A DNA stretch of 64,000 nt, from NCBI RefSeq assembly GCF_003855255.1, contig NZ_CP034072.1, forward strand, positions 3,028,627 through 3,092,626, written 5' to 3'. Position 1 is the stretch's first letter. Every line of letters starts with the position of its first letter. The notes beneath the pieces are model-generated. The model was not told where the DNA came from. It saw nothing but the letters and a program-made list of their open reading frames with translations, and ran no database searches. Positions 1 to 8,866 of this stretch are shown here, piece by piece. Origin of the DNA: Mycolicibacterium nivoides. Lineage in GTDB: Bacteria; Actinomycetota; Actinomycetes; Mycobacteriales; Mycobacteriaceae. Position numbers and translations under genes: made by a program.

Positions 1-77
1 CACCTCCCGGAGTGCGCTTCAGGGCCCTGACGGGCGGTTTTCCCCCGAATTGGGGGACGACGGGAGGCTGCCGCGCC

Positions 78-83
78 CATAAT
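78..83 (+). promoter_or_regulatory. -10-like element upstream of the DyP operon
   Basis: CATAAT lies 10 bases before the ATG at 93. There is no Shine-Dalgarno sequence between it and the start. Transcription would begin about at the start codon, so a leaderless mRNA is plausible, which is common in mycobacteria. No clear -35 box is seen. A CCCCC-GAATT-GGGGG hairpin at about 43-57 precedes it and may end an upstream transcript. Confidence 0.35.
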
Positions 84-92
84 CTCGTTGCC

Positions 93-656
93 ATGGCGCA
101 CAACGGAAACAACGATTGGACCCAGCCCGCAGCTCTCGCCATCCCCAAGGAGGGCTACTTCGAACTGACCCGGGGACGGTACGGCCCGGTCTTTCCCCGC
201 ACCCCCGCGTGCTACGGCTTCAACATCATCGCCAAGGTGAAGGAGGGCCGCGAGGAGGCCATCCGGGCCTACGGCAAGCAGCTCGAGGCAGCGGTCGCCG
301 CGCAGCCCGACGTGCTCGCCCCGCTGAAGCTGCACTACCTGCGCTGGCAGCTGTTCGACGTCGGCTCCGGACTGCATTTCCAGTACCAGGGCATCTTCGA
401 CACCGACTTCGACAAGTACACCGAGGACGCCGTCAAACTGTTCAGCTCGACGGGCATCACCACAGCGTTCGTCAACCTTGAGGGCTTCCCGGAGGACTGG
501 AAGACCAACCCCGAAGCGTTCATCATGTTCGTCCGCAACCACCAGGTGCCCAGCTTCCTGGAGTATGGCGAGTACCCGTACGTGACATCCGAGGAGGTCA
601 AGAAGGCGTTGCGGCTCAAGGCCGCGTTCTCCGACATGTTGGACCAAATGCAATGA
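93..656 (+). CDS. Conserved hypothetical protein, first gene of DyP operon
   Basis: This 187-residue soluble protein has no signal peptide and no membrane segment. I do not recognise its family. The reading frame is open upstream to position 12, but the ATG at 93 fits better because a -10-like element sits just before it and the upstream residues look non-coding. The stop overlaps the DyP start as ATGA (653-656), so the two genes are translationally coupled and probably serve one process. The protein is rich in aromatic residues. A ferredoxin-like alpha/beta barrel of the kind seen in EthD or chlorite-dismutase-like proteins would fit its size, but no motif proves it. Confidence 0.75.
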   Translation: MAHNGNNDWTQPAALAIPKEGYFELTRGRYGPVFPRTPACYGFNIIAKVKEGREEAIRAYGKQLEAAVAAQPDVLAPLKLHYLRWQLFDVGSGLHFQYQGIFDTDFDKYTEDAVKLFSSTGITTAFVNLEGFPEDWKTNPEAFIMFVRNHQVPSFLEYGEYPYVTSEEVKKALRLKAAFSDMLDQMQ

Positions 657-1990
657 CGGACCTCGAATTCGACGATATCCAGCACATCATGCTGACCGGG
701 ACGCCCCACTTGACCGGCCGGTACGAGTTCCTGTCCTTCGACACCCCCGAAGCCGGGCGAGCCTGGCTGGCCGAGATGGTTCCCCTCGTGCAGTCGGCCA
801 CCGACGTGCGCGAGACGGTGAACGTCTTCAAGCGTTGGGTCAACCTGGCCTTCACGTGGAATGGGTTGCGCGCGTTGGGAGTTGACGAGGATTCACTGGC
901 GTCGTTCCCGGACGAGTTCCGGGAGGGCATGGCGTCGCGCGCCGACATCCTCGGGGACACCGGCGCGGCCGCACCTGAACACTGGATGGGCGGGCTCGCG
1001 GGCGACGATCTGCACGCGATCGTCATCCTGTTCGCCCGGGACGAGGAGGAACGCGTCCGGTGCGTCGGCGAGCACGATGCGCTGCTGGCCCGCTGCCCCG
1101 GGGTGCGGTCGCTTTCGCATCTGGATCTGGCCGCCACCGCCCCGTTCGAGTACGACCACGATCACTTCGGGTACCGCGACCCGGTATCTCAGCCGCAGAT
1201 GAAGGGTTCCGGCGAGGAGCTGATACCCGGTTCGGGCGGGGCGCTCGCACCAGGTGAGTTCCTCCTCGGCTATCCGGACGAGGACGGGCTGGTGTCGAAC
1301 CAGCCCACACCCGAGGTGCTTTCGCGCAACGGTAGCTACATGGCCTACCGCAGGTTGGAGGAGCATGTCGGGACCTTCCGCGACTACCTGAAGCAGAATG
1401 CCGAGGGCGCCGAGGGCGAGGAGCTACTGGCCGCCAAGTTCATGGGACGCTGGCGCAGTGGTGCACCGTTGGTGCTGGCACCCGAACACGACGATCCGGA
1501 ACTGGGCGCGGATCCGATGCGCAACAACGATTTCGACTACGGCCAGATGGATCCGCACGGCTACGCCTGTCCGCTGGGCTCCCACGCCCGCAGGCTGAAC
1601 CCACGCGATACCGAACCGAACCCGAACCGGCGCAGGATGATCCGGCGCAGCGGCACCTACGGGCCTGCGCTGCCCGAGGGCGTCGCAGACGACGGGATCG
1701 AACGCGGTGTCGGGATGTTCCTGATCTGCGCCAGCCTGGTCCGTCAGTTCGAGTTCGCCCAGAACGTCTGGATCAACGACAAGTCGTTCAAGGATCTCGG
1801 CAACGACCACGACCCCATCTGCGGCACCCAGGACGGCACGCTGGACTTCAAGATTCCGAAGCGGCCGATCCGCAAAGTACACAAGGGATTACCCGCATTC
1901 ACCACGCTGCGCGGCGGGGCGTACTTCTTCCTGCCCGGCCTGAACGCGCTGCGTTACCTCAAGACCCTTGGAACAAAGGAGGCAGCATGA
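653..1990 (+). CDS. DyP-type (dye-decolourising) haem peroxidase
   Basis: Haem peroxidase of the DyP superfamily, 445 residues, close to the long (D-type-like) members. The family oxidises bulky phenols and dyes with hydrogen peroxide. The proximal haem histidine is H311 in CPLGSHARRLNPRD, the typical setting for these enzymes. The distal motif usually written GXXDG appears as GYRDPVSQP, with catalytic Asp at D176 and proline where the second glycine is expected. The distal arginine is R420 in LRGGAYFFLP near the C-terminus. No signal peptide is visible, so it is likely cytosolic. It overlaps its neighbours on both sides by ATGA, in an operon with two unknown proteins and a carrier. The G-to-P change could alter distal-pocket geometry. 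Confidence 0.9.
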   Translation: MTDLEFDDIQHIMLTGTPHLTGRYEFLSFDTPEAGRAWLAEMVPLVQSATDVRETVNVFKRWVNLAFTWNGLRALGVDEDSLASFPDEFREGMASRADILGDTGAAAPEHWMGGLAGDDLHAIVILFARDEEERVRCVGEHDALLARCPGVRSLSHLDLAATAPFEYDHDHFGYRDPVSQPQMKGSGEELIPGSGGALAPGEFLLGYPDEDGLVSNQPTPEVLSRNGSYMAYRRLEEHVGTFRDYLKQNAEGAEGEELLAAKFMGRWRSGAPLVLAPEHDDPELGADPMRNNDFDYGQMDPHGYACPLGSHARRLNPRDTEPNPNRRRMIRRSGTYGPALPEGVADDGIERGVGMFLICASLVRQFEFAQNVWINDKSFKDLGNDHDPICGTQDGTLDFKIPKRPIRKVHKGLPAFTTLRGGAYFFLPGLNALRYLKTLGTKEAA

Positions 1991-2994
1991 GCTCATACGC
2001 TCGCACCTACAACCAGGCCCACATCGCCCGGCCGCGCAACGGCAAGCGACGCGTCAGCATCTACTGGTCGTGGAGCTACCCCTGGGAGGTCCAGCGCGAC
2101 CCGGCAGAGCTGTACAACCGGTTCTCCACCGTCACCGAGGTACGCCTGGCCACCTGGCCTGCCTACGAGACGCCCGAATACAGCCCCAAGGAGTTCCTGC
2201 AGGGCATCGACGGGACGCTGGAACTGTTCCACCGCTCGTCCCTGGCATTCCAGGATGTCGCCGGCGAAGCGACCGGGCATCCGGTGGCGGTGTTCCAGCG
2301 GGTCGATCAGGCCGGGTACCGGTTGCCGATCGATGAACGCATCCTGGACGACACCGACACCCTGATGATCTTCGGCCTGGACCATCTGCTCGGCGACGAG
2401 GCCGCGACGGAAGACGAGATCGCCGCGATCCAGCAGTGGTTGAAGCGCGAGGGCACCTGCCTGATGCTGGCACCGCATCACGACGTCGGGTTCACCGACG
2501 ACAAGGAACAGCAGCAGATGGAGTACCTGCACCACGGTGATCCGCTGACACCGCGGATCCAGCGCTTCAGCGGCTACGCGCGGTCACTGCTGACCGGACT
2601 GAACATCCCGGTGCACAACACCTGGGGTCTGCGTCCGGCCACGGTCGAGGGCACCAGGCAGATCGTGCCGCTCACCCGATTCCACGATCTGGATTCCGCC
2701 GGCCTGCTGAAGGACGTCACGACGCTGGCCTTGCATCCGCACCTGCCGCACTATGAGCTGACCGCGCCCGAGGGGCCGGATCTCAGGGTGCTGGGCCGGC
2801 AGTTGATCGACCAGACCCGGCCGCATCCGTTCACATTGGCGGGCAACACCGAGTTCAACGCGTTGATCCACATGCCGCCGTCCGGTGACCGCGCCGGTGA
2901 CATCGTGCTGGTCGACTCCACCCACTTCACGACGCTGTTCGGCGCCAGTGACAGCCTGAAGTCCTTCTGGCGCAACCTGGTGACGATGGCCTGA
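1987..2994 (+). CDS. Conserved hypothetical protein, third gene of DyP operon
   Basis: Soluble protein of 335 residues whose start overlaps the DyP stop (ATGA). No family is recognised with certainty. The central part (about 115-165) reads like a Rossmann or GATase1-like fold: a beta strand TLMIFGLDHLL, a helix EDEIAAIQQWLKREGTCLML, then APHHDVG. This resembles proteins in which a 'room-for-a-glutamine-amidotransferase' domain has lost its nucleophile, but that is only an impression. Histidine-rich stretches (HPHLPHYEL, APHHD) could bind a metal. No signal peptide. Linkage to DyP suggests a role with the peroxidase or its substrate. Confidence 0.75.
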   Translation: MSSYARTYNQAHIARPRNGKRRVSIYWSWSYPWEVQRDPAELYNRFSTVTEVRLATWPAYETPEYSPKEFLQGIDGTLELFHRSSLAFQDVAGEATGHPVAVFQRVDQAGYRLPIDERILDDTDTLMIFGLDHLLGDEAATEDEIAAIQQWLKREGTCLMLAPHHDVGFTDDKEQQQMEYLHHGDPLTPRIQRFSGYARSLLTGLNIPVHNTWGLRPATVEGTRQIVPLTRFHDLDSAGLLKDVTTLALHPHLPHYELTAPEGPDLRVLGRQLIDQTRPHPFTLAGNTEFNALIHMPPSGDRAGDIVLVDSTHFTTLFGASDSLKSFWRNLVTMA

Positions 2995-3836
2995 TGGGGG
3001 CAGGTATGAACGATCTCCTCCTGCGTGGTTCGAACATCGCCGTTGTCTTCTTCGTCGTGTCGAGCACACTGGCGGTGGGTCTTGGCTTGACCGTCGGCCA
3101 GATTCTGGCTCCACTCAAGAACATTCGTGTGGTGGCATTGTCCCTGGCGGCGAACTTCGTGCTGGCCCCGCTGGCCGCATTCGGACTGTGGCGGGTGTTC
3201 GACCTGGACGACCCGCTCGGGATCGGGTTGCTGTTGTGCGGGCTCGCGGCCGGCGCACCGTTCCTGATCAAGCTCGCCGAGTTCGCGAAGGCCGATATGG
3301 CCTTCGCGGTGGGCCTGATGGTGCTGCTGATGGTGGTCACCGTGGGATACGTGCCGCTGATCCTGCCGATCTTCGTCTCGGGCACCGCGGTCAACCCCGC
3401 CCAGATCGCGATGTCCCTCGTGGTGCTGATGCTCATCCCGCTGGCCGCGGGCCTGCTACTGCGGGCCCGCGGACCCGGTGTGGCCGCCCGCCTCCAGCCC
3501 GTGATCGCGAAGGTCTCCACCGTCAGCATGATCCTGGTGATCGCGTTCACGATCGCCGCCCATTTCAACAGCGTGCTTTCGGTTTTCGGCACGTTCGGCA
3601 TCCTGGCGGCCGTCATCTACACGGTGATCTGCGCCGGGATCGGTTGGCTCATGGGCGGTCCCGGGACACGGGAGGTGCTGGCGCTGGGGACCGCTCAGCG
3701 CAACGCCGCAGCGGCGTTCGTGGTCGCAGGCCAGAACTTCGACGATCCCAAGGTGGTCGTGATGATCACCGTCGTGCTGATCGCCGAGTTTCTGATGCTG
3801 TTGCCGTTCGCGCGGCGGCTCGCGCGGACTCGCTGA
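2994..3836 (+). CDS. Bile acid:sodium symporter (BASS) family membrane protein
   Basis: Integral membrane protein of 280 residues with about eight to nine hydrophobic helices, similar to BASS/SBF carriers that move organic anions with sodium. Recognisable elements are the GLGLTVGQ segment near the N-terminus, the long glycine-rich helices, and ALGTAQRNAAAAFVVAGQNF late in the protein, which is the crossing helix region containing the family's QRN-type motif. It starts at ATG 2994 in a TGATG overlap with the previous stop; ATG 3006, preceded by GGGGG, is an equally good start. As last gene of the DyP operon it may import a substrate or export a product of the peroxidase. Its 3' end overlaps the convergent LuxR-type gene by 71 bases. 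Confidence 0.85.
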   Translation: MGAGMNDLLLRGSNIAVVFFVVSSTLAVGLGLTVGQILAPLKNIRVVALSLAANFVLAPLAAFGLWRVFDLDDPLGIGLLLCGLAAGAPFLIKLAEFAKADMAFAVGLMVLLMVVTVGYVPLILPIFVSGTAVNPAQIAMSLVVLMLIPLAAGLLLRARGPGVAARLQPVIAKVSTVSMILVIAFTIAAHFNSVLSVFGTFGILAAVIYTVICAGIGWLMGGPGTREVLALGTAQRNAAAAFVVAGQNFDDPKVVVMITVVLIAEFLMLLPFARRLARTR

Positions 3837-6030
3837 GCAGCCCGAGCCGGCCGGCCTCGGCCACCGCCGCGGCGCGCGAGGCGACGGCGAGCTTCCGGTA
3901 GATCGACGTGGCCTGGCTCTTCACGGTTTCCCGGCCCAGGATCAGCTCGTCGGCAATGCGCTGCAGAGACAGATGGGTCGCCAGGTAGGGCAACAGCCGC
4001 AGCTCCGCCGCCGTCAGCGACGACCGTGCACCGCGGGCCGTGCGGGCTGCCGACAGGGTTCGGATGCGGTCCAGCCATTGCCCGACGCCGACCGCCTCGG
4101 TTTCACGCCGGTGGGCGCGTTGCGCCTCGACCAGGTGACGGTCGCACAGTTCGGTGTCGTCGATCTCCACAGCGGCACCGGCGACCAGCACGTGGGCCAT
4201 CAGGGCGGTGCGGGCGGACAGATCGCCCAGCCGGTCGACGAGCCGCTCGGTCGCGCTGACCGCCGAGCGCGCTCCGGCCACGTCGCCGCGCCGGGCCCGG
4301 ACCAGCGCATCGACCGCGTAGACCACCACCATCGGGACCATGTCGGACAGGTCCCGTGAGTCGACGATCGAACGCGCGGACGCGGTGTGCTCGACGGCGG
4401 CCGACAGGTCACCGTCGAGCAGGTCCAGCGCGGCGAGATGTGCCAGCGCGGCGGCCTGGAATCCGGGCAGGTCTTCGGTCACCGGCAGCGCGGATTCCAG
4501 GGTGGCCCGCGCCTGCGCGGCTTCGCCGAGCATGGACAGCGCGGTGCCCTTCATGGTGGTGGCCGCCCCCCACCACGGATTCACCAGGTGATCGCCTGCG
4601 CTACGAACTGTTTCGGCATGACGGATGACCTCCCCCACGCCCCCGACACCGATCAGTGAACCGATCAGCGCGGCAGCCACCTCGACCGAAGGGGTGCCGT
4701 CGGAAAGCGGTTCACCGCCGTCCGCCGCGCTCGCGGTCAGCAACGACCGCTGGATCAACTCGGCGTCACCGTTCATCACGCCCAGCCACGCCCGCGCGAT
4801 CGCCGCGTCGGGGTAGTCGGCGAAGGTCTGCTCGTCGATCAGGCTGAGCCGCCGGGCCAGCACACCGACGCGGCCGTCGAAACCCAACCGGACGGCGTCC
4901 ATGCCCACCAGCGCGGCCGCCTGAGCGCGGTCGTCGGCGGCCAGCGCCTGGGTCAACGCGCCGTCGACGTCACCGGCCTGGGCCAGCCGATCCGCCGCCC
5001 TCGCAGCCAGCTCCCGAAACCGGTCCGGATCGCGGTCGCGCAATCGGGCGCGCAACAGATCGCCGAACAACTGGTGATAGCGGTACCAGACACCTTGGGC
5101 GTCAAGGGAAACCAGAAACATGTTGCCCGAGTGGGTGATTGCGTCGAGCATCGCAGCCGAATCGGTACGTCCCAGCAACGCGTCGAGCTCGTCGGCGCAA
5201 AAGCGGTCCAGGACCGCTGATTCCGTCAGAAACGTGACGGTGTCGGGTTCGAGCTGACTGAGCACCTCTTCGACCAGATAGTCGGCCACCAGCCGGTGCC
5301 TGCCGGTCACGGCCTCAGCGGGTGCGCCATCGCGCAGCGCCAACGCCGCCATGACCACGCCGGCCGCCCAGCCCTCACATTTGTCGAGAACGCGTGCGAT
5401 CGTGGCCTTGTCCATGCCGGCGCCGAGGGCCGCGAATGCGGCCGTACCTTCGGGCCCGGACAGCTTCAGCTCCGGAATTCCGATCTCGACGACATAGCCC
5501 TGCAGTCGGCGTCGCGCCAGATCGAGCGCGGGCAGCTGCCTGCCGATCAGCGCCAGCGTCGTCGAATTCGGAGCCAGGTCCACCACTGCGCGCAGGGTGT
5601 CGACGGCCGCGCTCGCCGACAACTCGTGAACGTCGTCGAGCACCAGGACGACGGGCCCGCAGCTCTCGAGGGCCCGGACGAACGCCGACACCAGTTGGGT
5701 TTCGGCGCGGCCCGCGCCCTGCAGGTACTGCAGCACCGCCGGGTCGATGGGCCTGATCTGGTTCAGCGCCGTGGCGAGATGCAGCAACAGATGCGCGGGG
5801 TCGTTGTCGAGGTTGTCCAGCCGCGCCCAGGCGAACAGGCGTTCGTCGGCGTCGTCCCACTGCACCACCGCAGTGGTCTTGCCGTATCCCGCGGGCGCGG
5901 CGATCACCACCAGACCGGTGCGATCCCGCAGCACACGGGCGATTCCGGGGCGGGGAACACCGGCGCGCGCGGTGGCCGGCCGTCCGACGGTCGCCACCGG
6001 GATGTGCGCCGGCCAGGATCCTGCTCCCAC
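3766..6030 (-). CDS. LuxR-family STAND ATPase transcriptional regulator (MalT-like)
   Basis: Large regulator of 754 residues. An N-terminal P-loop NTPase module has Walker A APAGYGKTT (45-53) and Walker B PVVLVLDDVH (126-135). A long alpha-helical, TPR-like middle follows (about 300-660), then a C-terminal LuxR/GerE helix-turn-helix containing LTAAELRLLPYLATHLS and RETVKSQATSIYRKL. Proteins of this build switch by ATP or ADP binding plus a small ligand and then activate transcription. The start is GTG 6030 with AGGA eight bases upstream. The gene converges on the DyP operon and overlaps its last gene by 71 bases, so it may act on that operon, though orientation alone does not show this. Confidence 0.88.
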   Translation of the reverse strand: MGAGSWPAHIPVATVGRPATARAGVPRPGIARVLRDRTGLVVIAAPAGYGKTTAVVQWDDADERLFAWARLDNLDNDPAHLLLHLATALNQIRPIDPAVLQYLQGAGRAETQLVSAFVRALESCGPVVLVLDDVHELSASAAVDTLRAVVDLAPNSTTLALIGRQLPALDLARRRLQGYVVEIGIPELKLSGPEGTAAFAALGAGMDKATIARVLDKCEGWAAGVVMAALALRDGAPAEAVTGRHRLVADYLVEEVLSQLEPDTVTFLTESAVLDRFCADELDALLGRTDSAAMLDAITHSGNMFLVSLDAQGVWYRYHQLFGDLLRARLRDRDPDRFRELAARAADRLAQAGDVDGALTQALAADDRAQAAALVGMDAVRLGFDGRVGVLARRLSLIDEQTFADYPDAAIARAWLGVMNGDAELIQRSLLTASAADGGEPLSDGTPSVEVAAALIGSLIGVGGVGEVIRHAETVRSAGDHLVNPWWGAATTMKGTALSMLGEAAQARATLESALPVTEDLPGFQAAALAHLAALDLLDGDLSAAVEHTASARSIVDSRDLSDMVPMVVVYAVDALVRARRGDVAGARSAVSATERLVDRLGDLSARTALMAHVLVAGAAVEIDDTELCDRHLVEAQRAHRRETEAVGVGQWLDRIRTLSAARTARGARSSLTAAELRLLPYLATHLSLQRIADELILGRETVKSQATSIYRKLAVASRAAAVAEAGRLGLLSESARAAARTATASETRRSARR

Positions 6031-6151
6031 TTTCGCATCCTAGGCCAGACGAGATCCCGCAGGTTCGAACGCGATCTCGTTGTCCCGGGGTGGTCGGGAT
6101 CGATCATCGTCGCAACCTGACCGATGGGTACAGCGGTGGCATCCTGGCAAG

Positions 6152-6835
6152 GTGGGACTGATCATCCGGCTGGTGGAACTGCTGATCATCCTCGTCCCGG
6201 TGATCGGCGTGATCGTGGCGGCGATGAAAGGGCTGGGAGCGGTTCGCGGCCGAGGAATCGAATCCGCCGCCGACACAGGTGTGGATCCTGGGCCCGATCG
6301 GTCCCCCGCGAACGAATCGGGTCGGTGGCGAGCGATCCGCCGCACCATCGAAGAACACGATCGGACCGACACCCGGTGGTTGGAATACGAGCTCGATCTG
6401 GTGAAGCTGCTGAACTACCCGCTGATGACCGATATGCGCGAGCCGGTAACCCAGCAGTTCCACCGCGCGAAGCTGCGGGCAGATCTGCTCAGACCGATCG
6501 CCGCGGAAGCCCTCGTCAACGACCGCGACGGCTTTGTCGAATACCGCGAGGCGGTCGAGGACTACGCATCGGCGTTTCACGTCGCCGAAAACGAGGCCAT
6601 CCGGACGCGGCGCCGCCACTTCTCCGAGGCCGAACAGCAGCGGGTCAGCCGTGCCCAGAGCATGTTGCTGGTGGCTTCGGACACCACCGCAACTCCGCAG
6701 GAACGCGCGCGGGCATACAGCCTGGCTCGACGAGAGCTCGACGGCCTCATGGTGTTGCCCGAGCGAACCCTGGCGCAGATCGAACGCGGGATATCGGGAG
6801 AGCTTGAGGGCGGCGGGGCGAACGCCACGGAATGA
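6152..6835 (+). CDS. Conserved hypothetical protein with N-terminal membrane anchor
   Basis: The frame is open from 6080, but the GTG at 6152 starts directly at a single hydrophobic helix (LIIRLVELLIILVPVIGVIVAAM) and is the better start, giving 227 residues. The remainder is hydrophilic and mostly helical with many Arg and Glu residues (for example RTRRRHFSEAEQQRVSRAQ), so it is likely a membrane-tethered cytosolic coiled-coil-type domain. No family is recognised. It is divergent from the LuxR-type gene, separated by about 120 bases. Confidence 0.7.
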   Translation: MGLIIRLVELLIILVPVIGVIVAAMKGLGAVRGRGIESAADTGVDPGPDRSPANESGRWRAIRRTIEEHDRTDTRWLEYELDLVKLLNYPLMTDMREPVTQQFHRAKLRADLLRPIAAEALVNDRDGFVEYREAVEDYASAFHVAENEAIRTRRRHFSEAEQQRVSRAQSMLLVASDTTATPQERARAYSLARRELDGLMVLPERTLAQIERGISGELEGGGANATE

Positions 6836-6924
6836 GCGCCGCTTTCACCTCCCCGGCTTCTCCTCGGTGAGGCTTGAAAGCCTGGTTACACCACCGATTT
6901 ACCCAAATCTGCCTGAGCCACCCG

Positions 6925-7602
6925 TCAGAAGTGCCAGCGGGTGGTCTTGACGCGTTCCTGAAACGCCTCGAGTGCCGCCAGGTCCTTCTTCATCAGCGGC
7001 TTGTTGACCTTCTCGGTGAAGAAGTCGATCAGCGGACCGGCGAAGAAAGCGGTCATCACGGTCCCGATGCCGACCTGTCCGTGGAATGCCAACGCCAGCG
7101 CGACGAACAAGAGGTCCTGGGCCACCCGCACCGCCCGGTACGGCAGGCGCGTGTGATCGACGATGATCGGGGCGATCGCGTCGTACGGGGCATTGCCCAG
7201 CGCGGCGGTCATGTACATCGACGCACCGGCGGCGAACAACGTGATCCCGACGAGGAACATCACGGTCTGCACCAGCCGGGTCGGCTCGCTGGGGACCATG
7301 GGGCCCAACAGGGCCGAGAACCATTGGACGAAGTACCCGGTCATCACCATGTTGATGACCGAGCCGATCCCGATGTACATGCGACCGAAGAAGAAAACCG
7401 GGATCAGCAGCACCGCATTGCTGATCAGCTGGTACGTGCCGAGGTCGAGACCGATCGTGTTGCTGATGCCGATGTTGGCCGCGGTGTAGGGATCCACGCC
7501 GACCTGCGCCACGCGCAACACGGCCGACCCGAAGCCCAGGACAGCCACACCCACGAGCGCCCAGAACGACCGCCGCCAGTAGTGCATGTTCTGACTACCC
7601 AC
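6925..7602 (-). CDS. YczE/YyaS/YitT-type integral membrane protein
   Basis: Membrane protein of 225 residues with about five hydrophobic helices. The motifs GVDPYTAANIGIS near the N-terminus and ALGNAPYDAIAPI in the centre are characteristic of the YczE/YitT-like family, whose members have unknown or proposed transport or regulatory roles. A basic, soluble C-terminal tail (VNKPLMKKDLAALEAFQERVKTTRW) would face the cytosol. It stands alone. A long hairpin lies upstream between it and the preceding gene, so it probably has its own promoter. Confidence 0.82.
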   Translation of the reverse strand: MGSQNMHYWRRSFWALVGVAVLGFGSAVLRVAQVGVDPYTAANIGISNTIGLDLGTYQLISNAVLLIPVFFFGRMYIGIGSVINMVMTGYFVQWFSALLGPMVPSEPTRLVQTVMFLVGITLFAAGASMYMTAALGNAPYDAIAPIIVDHTRLPYRAVRVAQDLLFVALALAFHGQVGIGTVMTAFFAGPLIDFFTEKVNKPLMKKDLAALEAFQERVKTTRWHF

Positions 7603-7767
7603 AACCCACGACTATGACAGAGCTAGGTAGTCGTCGAACGCGGCGCGCCGGAAACAGGTCGTTCTCCTGCTGTTCGCGCTCGGTGCCGGCGCCGACGAAC
7701 TGGACTGACTGCCAATCAATTTCGAGGCACCCGTTCCGGCGGGCTGACCATTGCGGGGTTCGGCGCT

Positions 7768-7826
7768 TTGAGATTGCGTACAGGGCTGTGATCCGGCAGG
7801 GATCACGACCCTGTACGCAATCTCAA
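7768..7826. terminator. Long near-perfect inverted repeat (terminator-type hairpin)
   Basis: Two 27-base arms (7768-7794 and 7800-7826) pair at 25 of 27 positions around the 5-base loop GGCAG. The arms begin TTGAGATTGCGTACAGGG and end CCCTGTACGCAATCTCAA. The hairpin starts 19 bases after the stop of the exported-protein gene ending at 7845 (minus strand) and precedes the membrane-protein gene starting at 7602. Transcription termination is its most likely role; there is no U-tract, as is usual in mycobacteria. Confidence 0.7.
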
Positions 7827-7844
7827 CGCATCAGCACTGGCGTT

Positions 7845-8267
7845 CTAGGAGAGCTTCGTCAAGGTGAACGAGAATCGCTCACTGCGCTCGGCCGGGCCAC
7901 AGTCGCTCTTCTCCCAGGTCGCGTAGCCATTGCCGGTCAGTGTCGCGTCGTCCCAGGAGAGCGTGCGTGAGGCGGCGAGCGGGGTGCCCTCGCAGGTCCC
8001 CGCGTCGGGCCAGGGGCTCACCATCGTCCAACGGCCGCTGTCCAGGTGGGCCTGGCCGCCATACGGCGCCCAGGTCGCGCCACCGGTGGCCGACACGTCG
8101 GCGCATCCCGCGCCACAGGAGGTGACGGTCCAGGTGCTCCACGTCGACGGACCGTCATGGTCATAGCGATAGGTGCCGTTGAGCTCTTCGGCGGCGGCCG
8201 GGCCCGCGAAACCGACAGCCGTCCCGGCGAGAACCATCGCCGGAATAAGGCCCATGACAAGTCTCAC
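7845..8267 (-). CDS. Exported hypothetical protein
   Basis: Small secreted protein of 140 residues. A Sec signal peptide (MRLVMGLIPAMVLAGTAVGFAGPAAA, cleavage near residue 26) is followed by a 114-residue beta-rich domain with many Trp, Thr and Gly and four cysteines (CGAGC, TCEG, DCGP) that could form two disulfides outside the cell. Comparable short exported proteins are frequent in mycobacteria and have no assigned function. The large hairpin just downstream likely ends its transcript. Confidence 0.78.
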   Translation of the reverse strand: MRLVMGLIPAMVLAGTAVGFAGPAAAEELNGTYRYDHDGPSTWSTWTVTSCGAGCADVSATGGATWAPYGGQAHLDSGRWTMVSPWPDAGTCEGTPLAASRTLSWDDATLTGNGYATWEKSDCGPAERSERFSFTLTKLS

Positions 8268-8444
8268 GATCGCACTCCTGAAGTCGCCCCGACCCGGTGT
8301 CCATAAATTGACGCGCAGAGCATCTCACACGAACACGCCTCGGGGACAGCAGGATTGGCCGGGGCATCCGCCACGGAAGGTGCCGCACTTAGCTGGCGGG
8401 TCACGACTGCCACCTGTACCGGCGGGCGGACCCGCCCCTGGCAG

Positions 8445-8735
8445 TTAGCGGGATTCGACCTCGAACTCGACCAACCCGGCGGTGCGGGCGTTGACGACGA
8501 CGTGTTCCCAGCTGATCACCGCGGCCGCGATCACAGTGATGGCGGTCGCGAAACCGGCGAGTGAGGCCAGCGCCGTCGCCCACTGCCCGTCGGTGGCGAC
8601 ACTGAGCAGGAGAGCGATGACCGCGCCGGCGAGTACGAGTCCGGCGGCCGGCACGCTCAGCGGCCAGTCGCGACGCCGGATACCGGACGCGGAGTGCGTG
8701 CTCGCCCGGCGTGATGATTCGATCGGCGTGGTCAT
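8445..8735 (-). CDS. Small two-helix membrane protein
   Basis: A 96-residue protein starting at ATG 8735; GTG 8744 would add three residues. A basic N-terminus (SSRRAS, RRRD) is followed by two hydrophobic helices, about 30-50 and 55-80, and a short acidic tail (EFEVESR). No family is recognised. It has the layout of many small mycobacterial membrane proteins. It is divergent from the GH16 gene, with about 130 bases between the starts. Confidence 0.65.
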   Translation of the reverse strand: MTTPIESSRRASTHSASGIRRRDWPLSVPAAGLVLAGAVIALLLSVATDGQWATALASLAGFATAITVIAAAVISWEHVVVNARTAGLVEFEVESR

Positions 8736-8866
8736 ACAACCCACTGTCCCCGCGCTGGCTGAGCAGGGATGAAGCGTTTCCTATGGAAATGATCTGAACC
8801 GAACTGCCCGCTGGCAAAACCGCTCGATCCCTACTTGCGCATGCTGCACCGCTATCGTGGTCCAAC

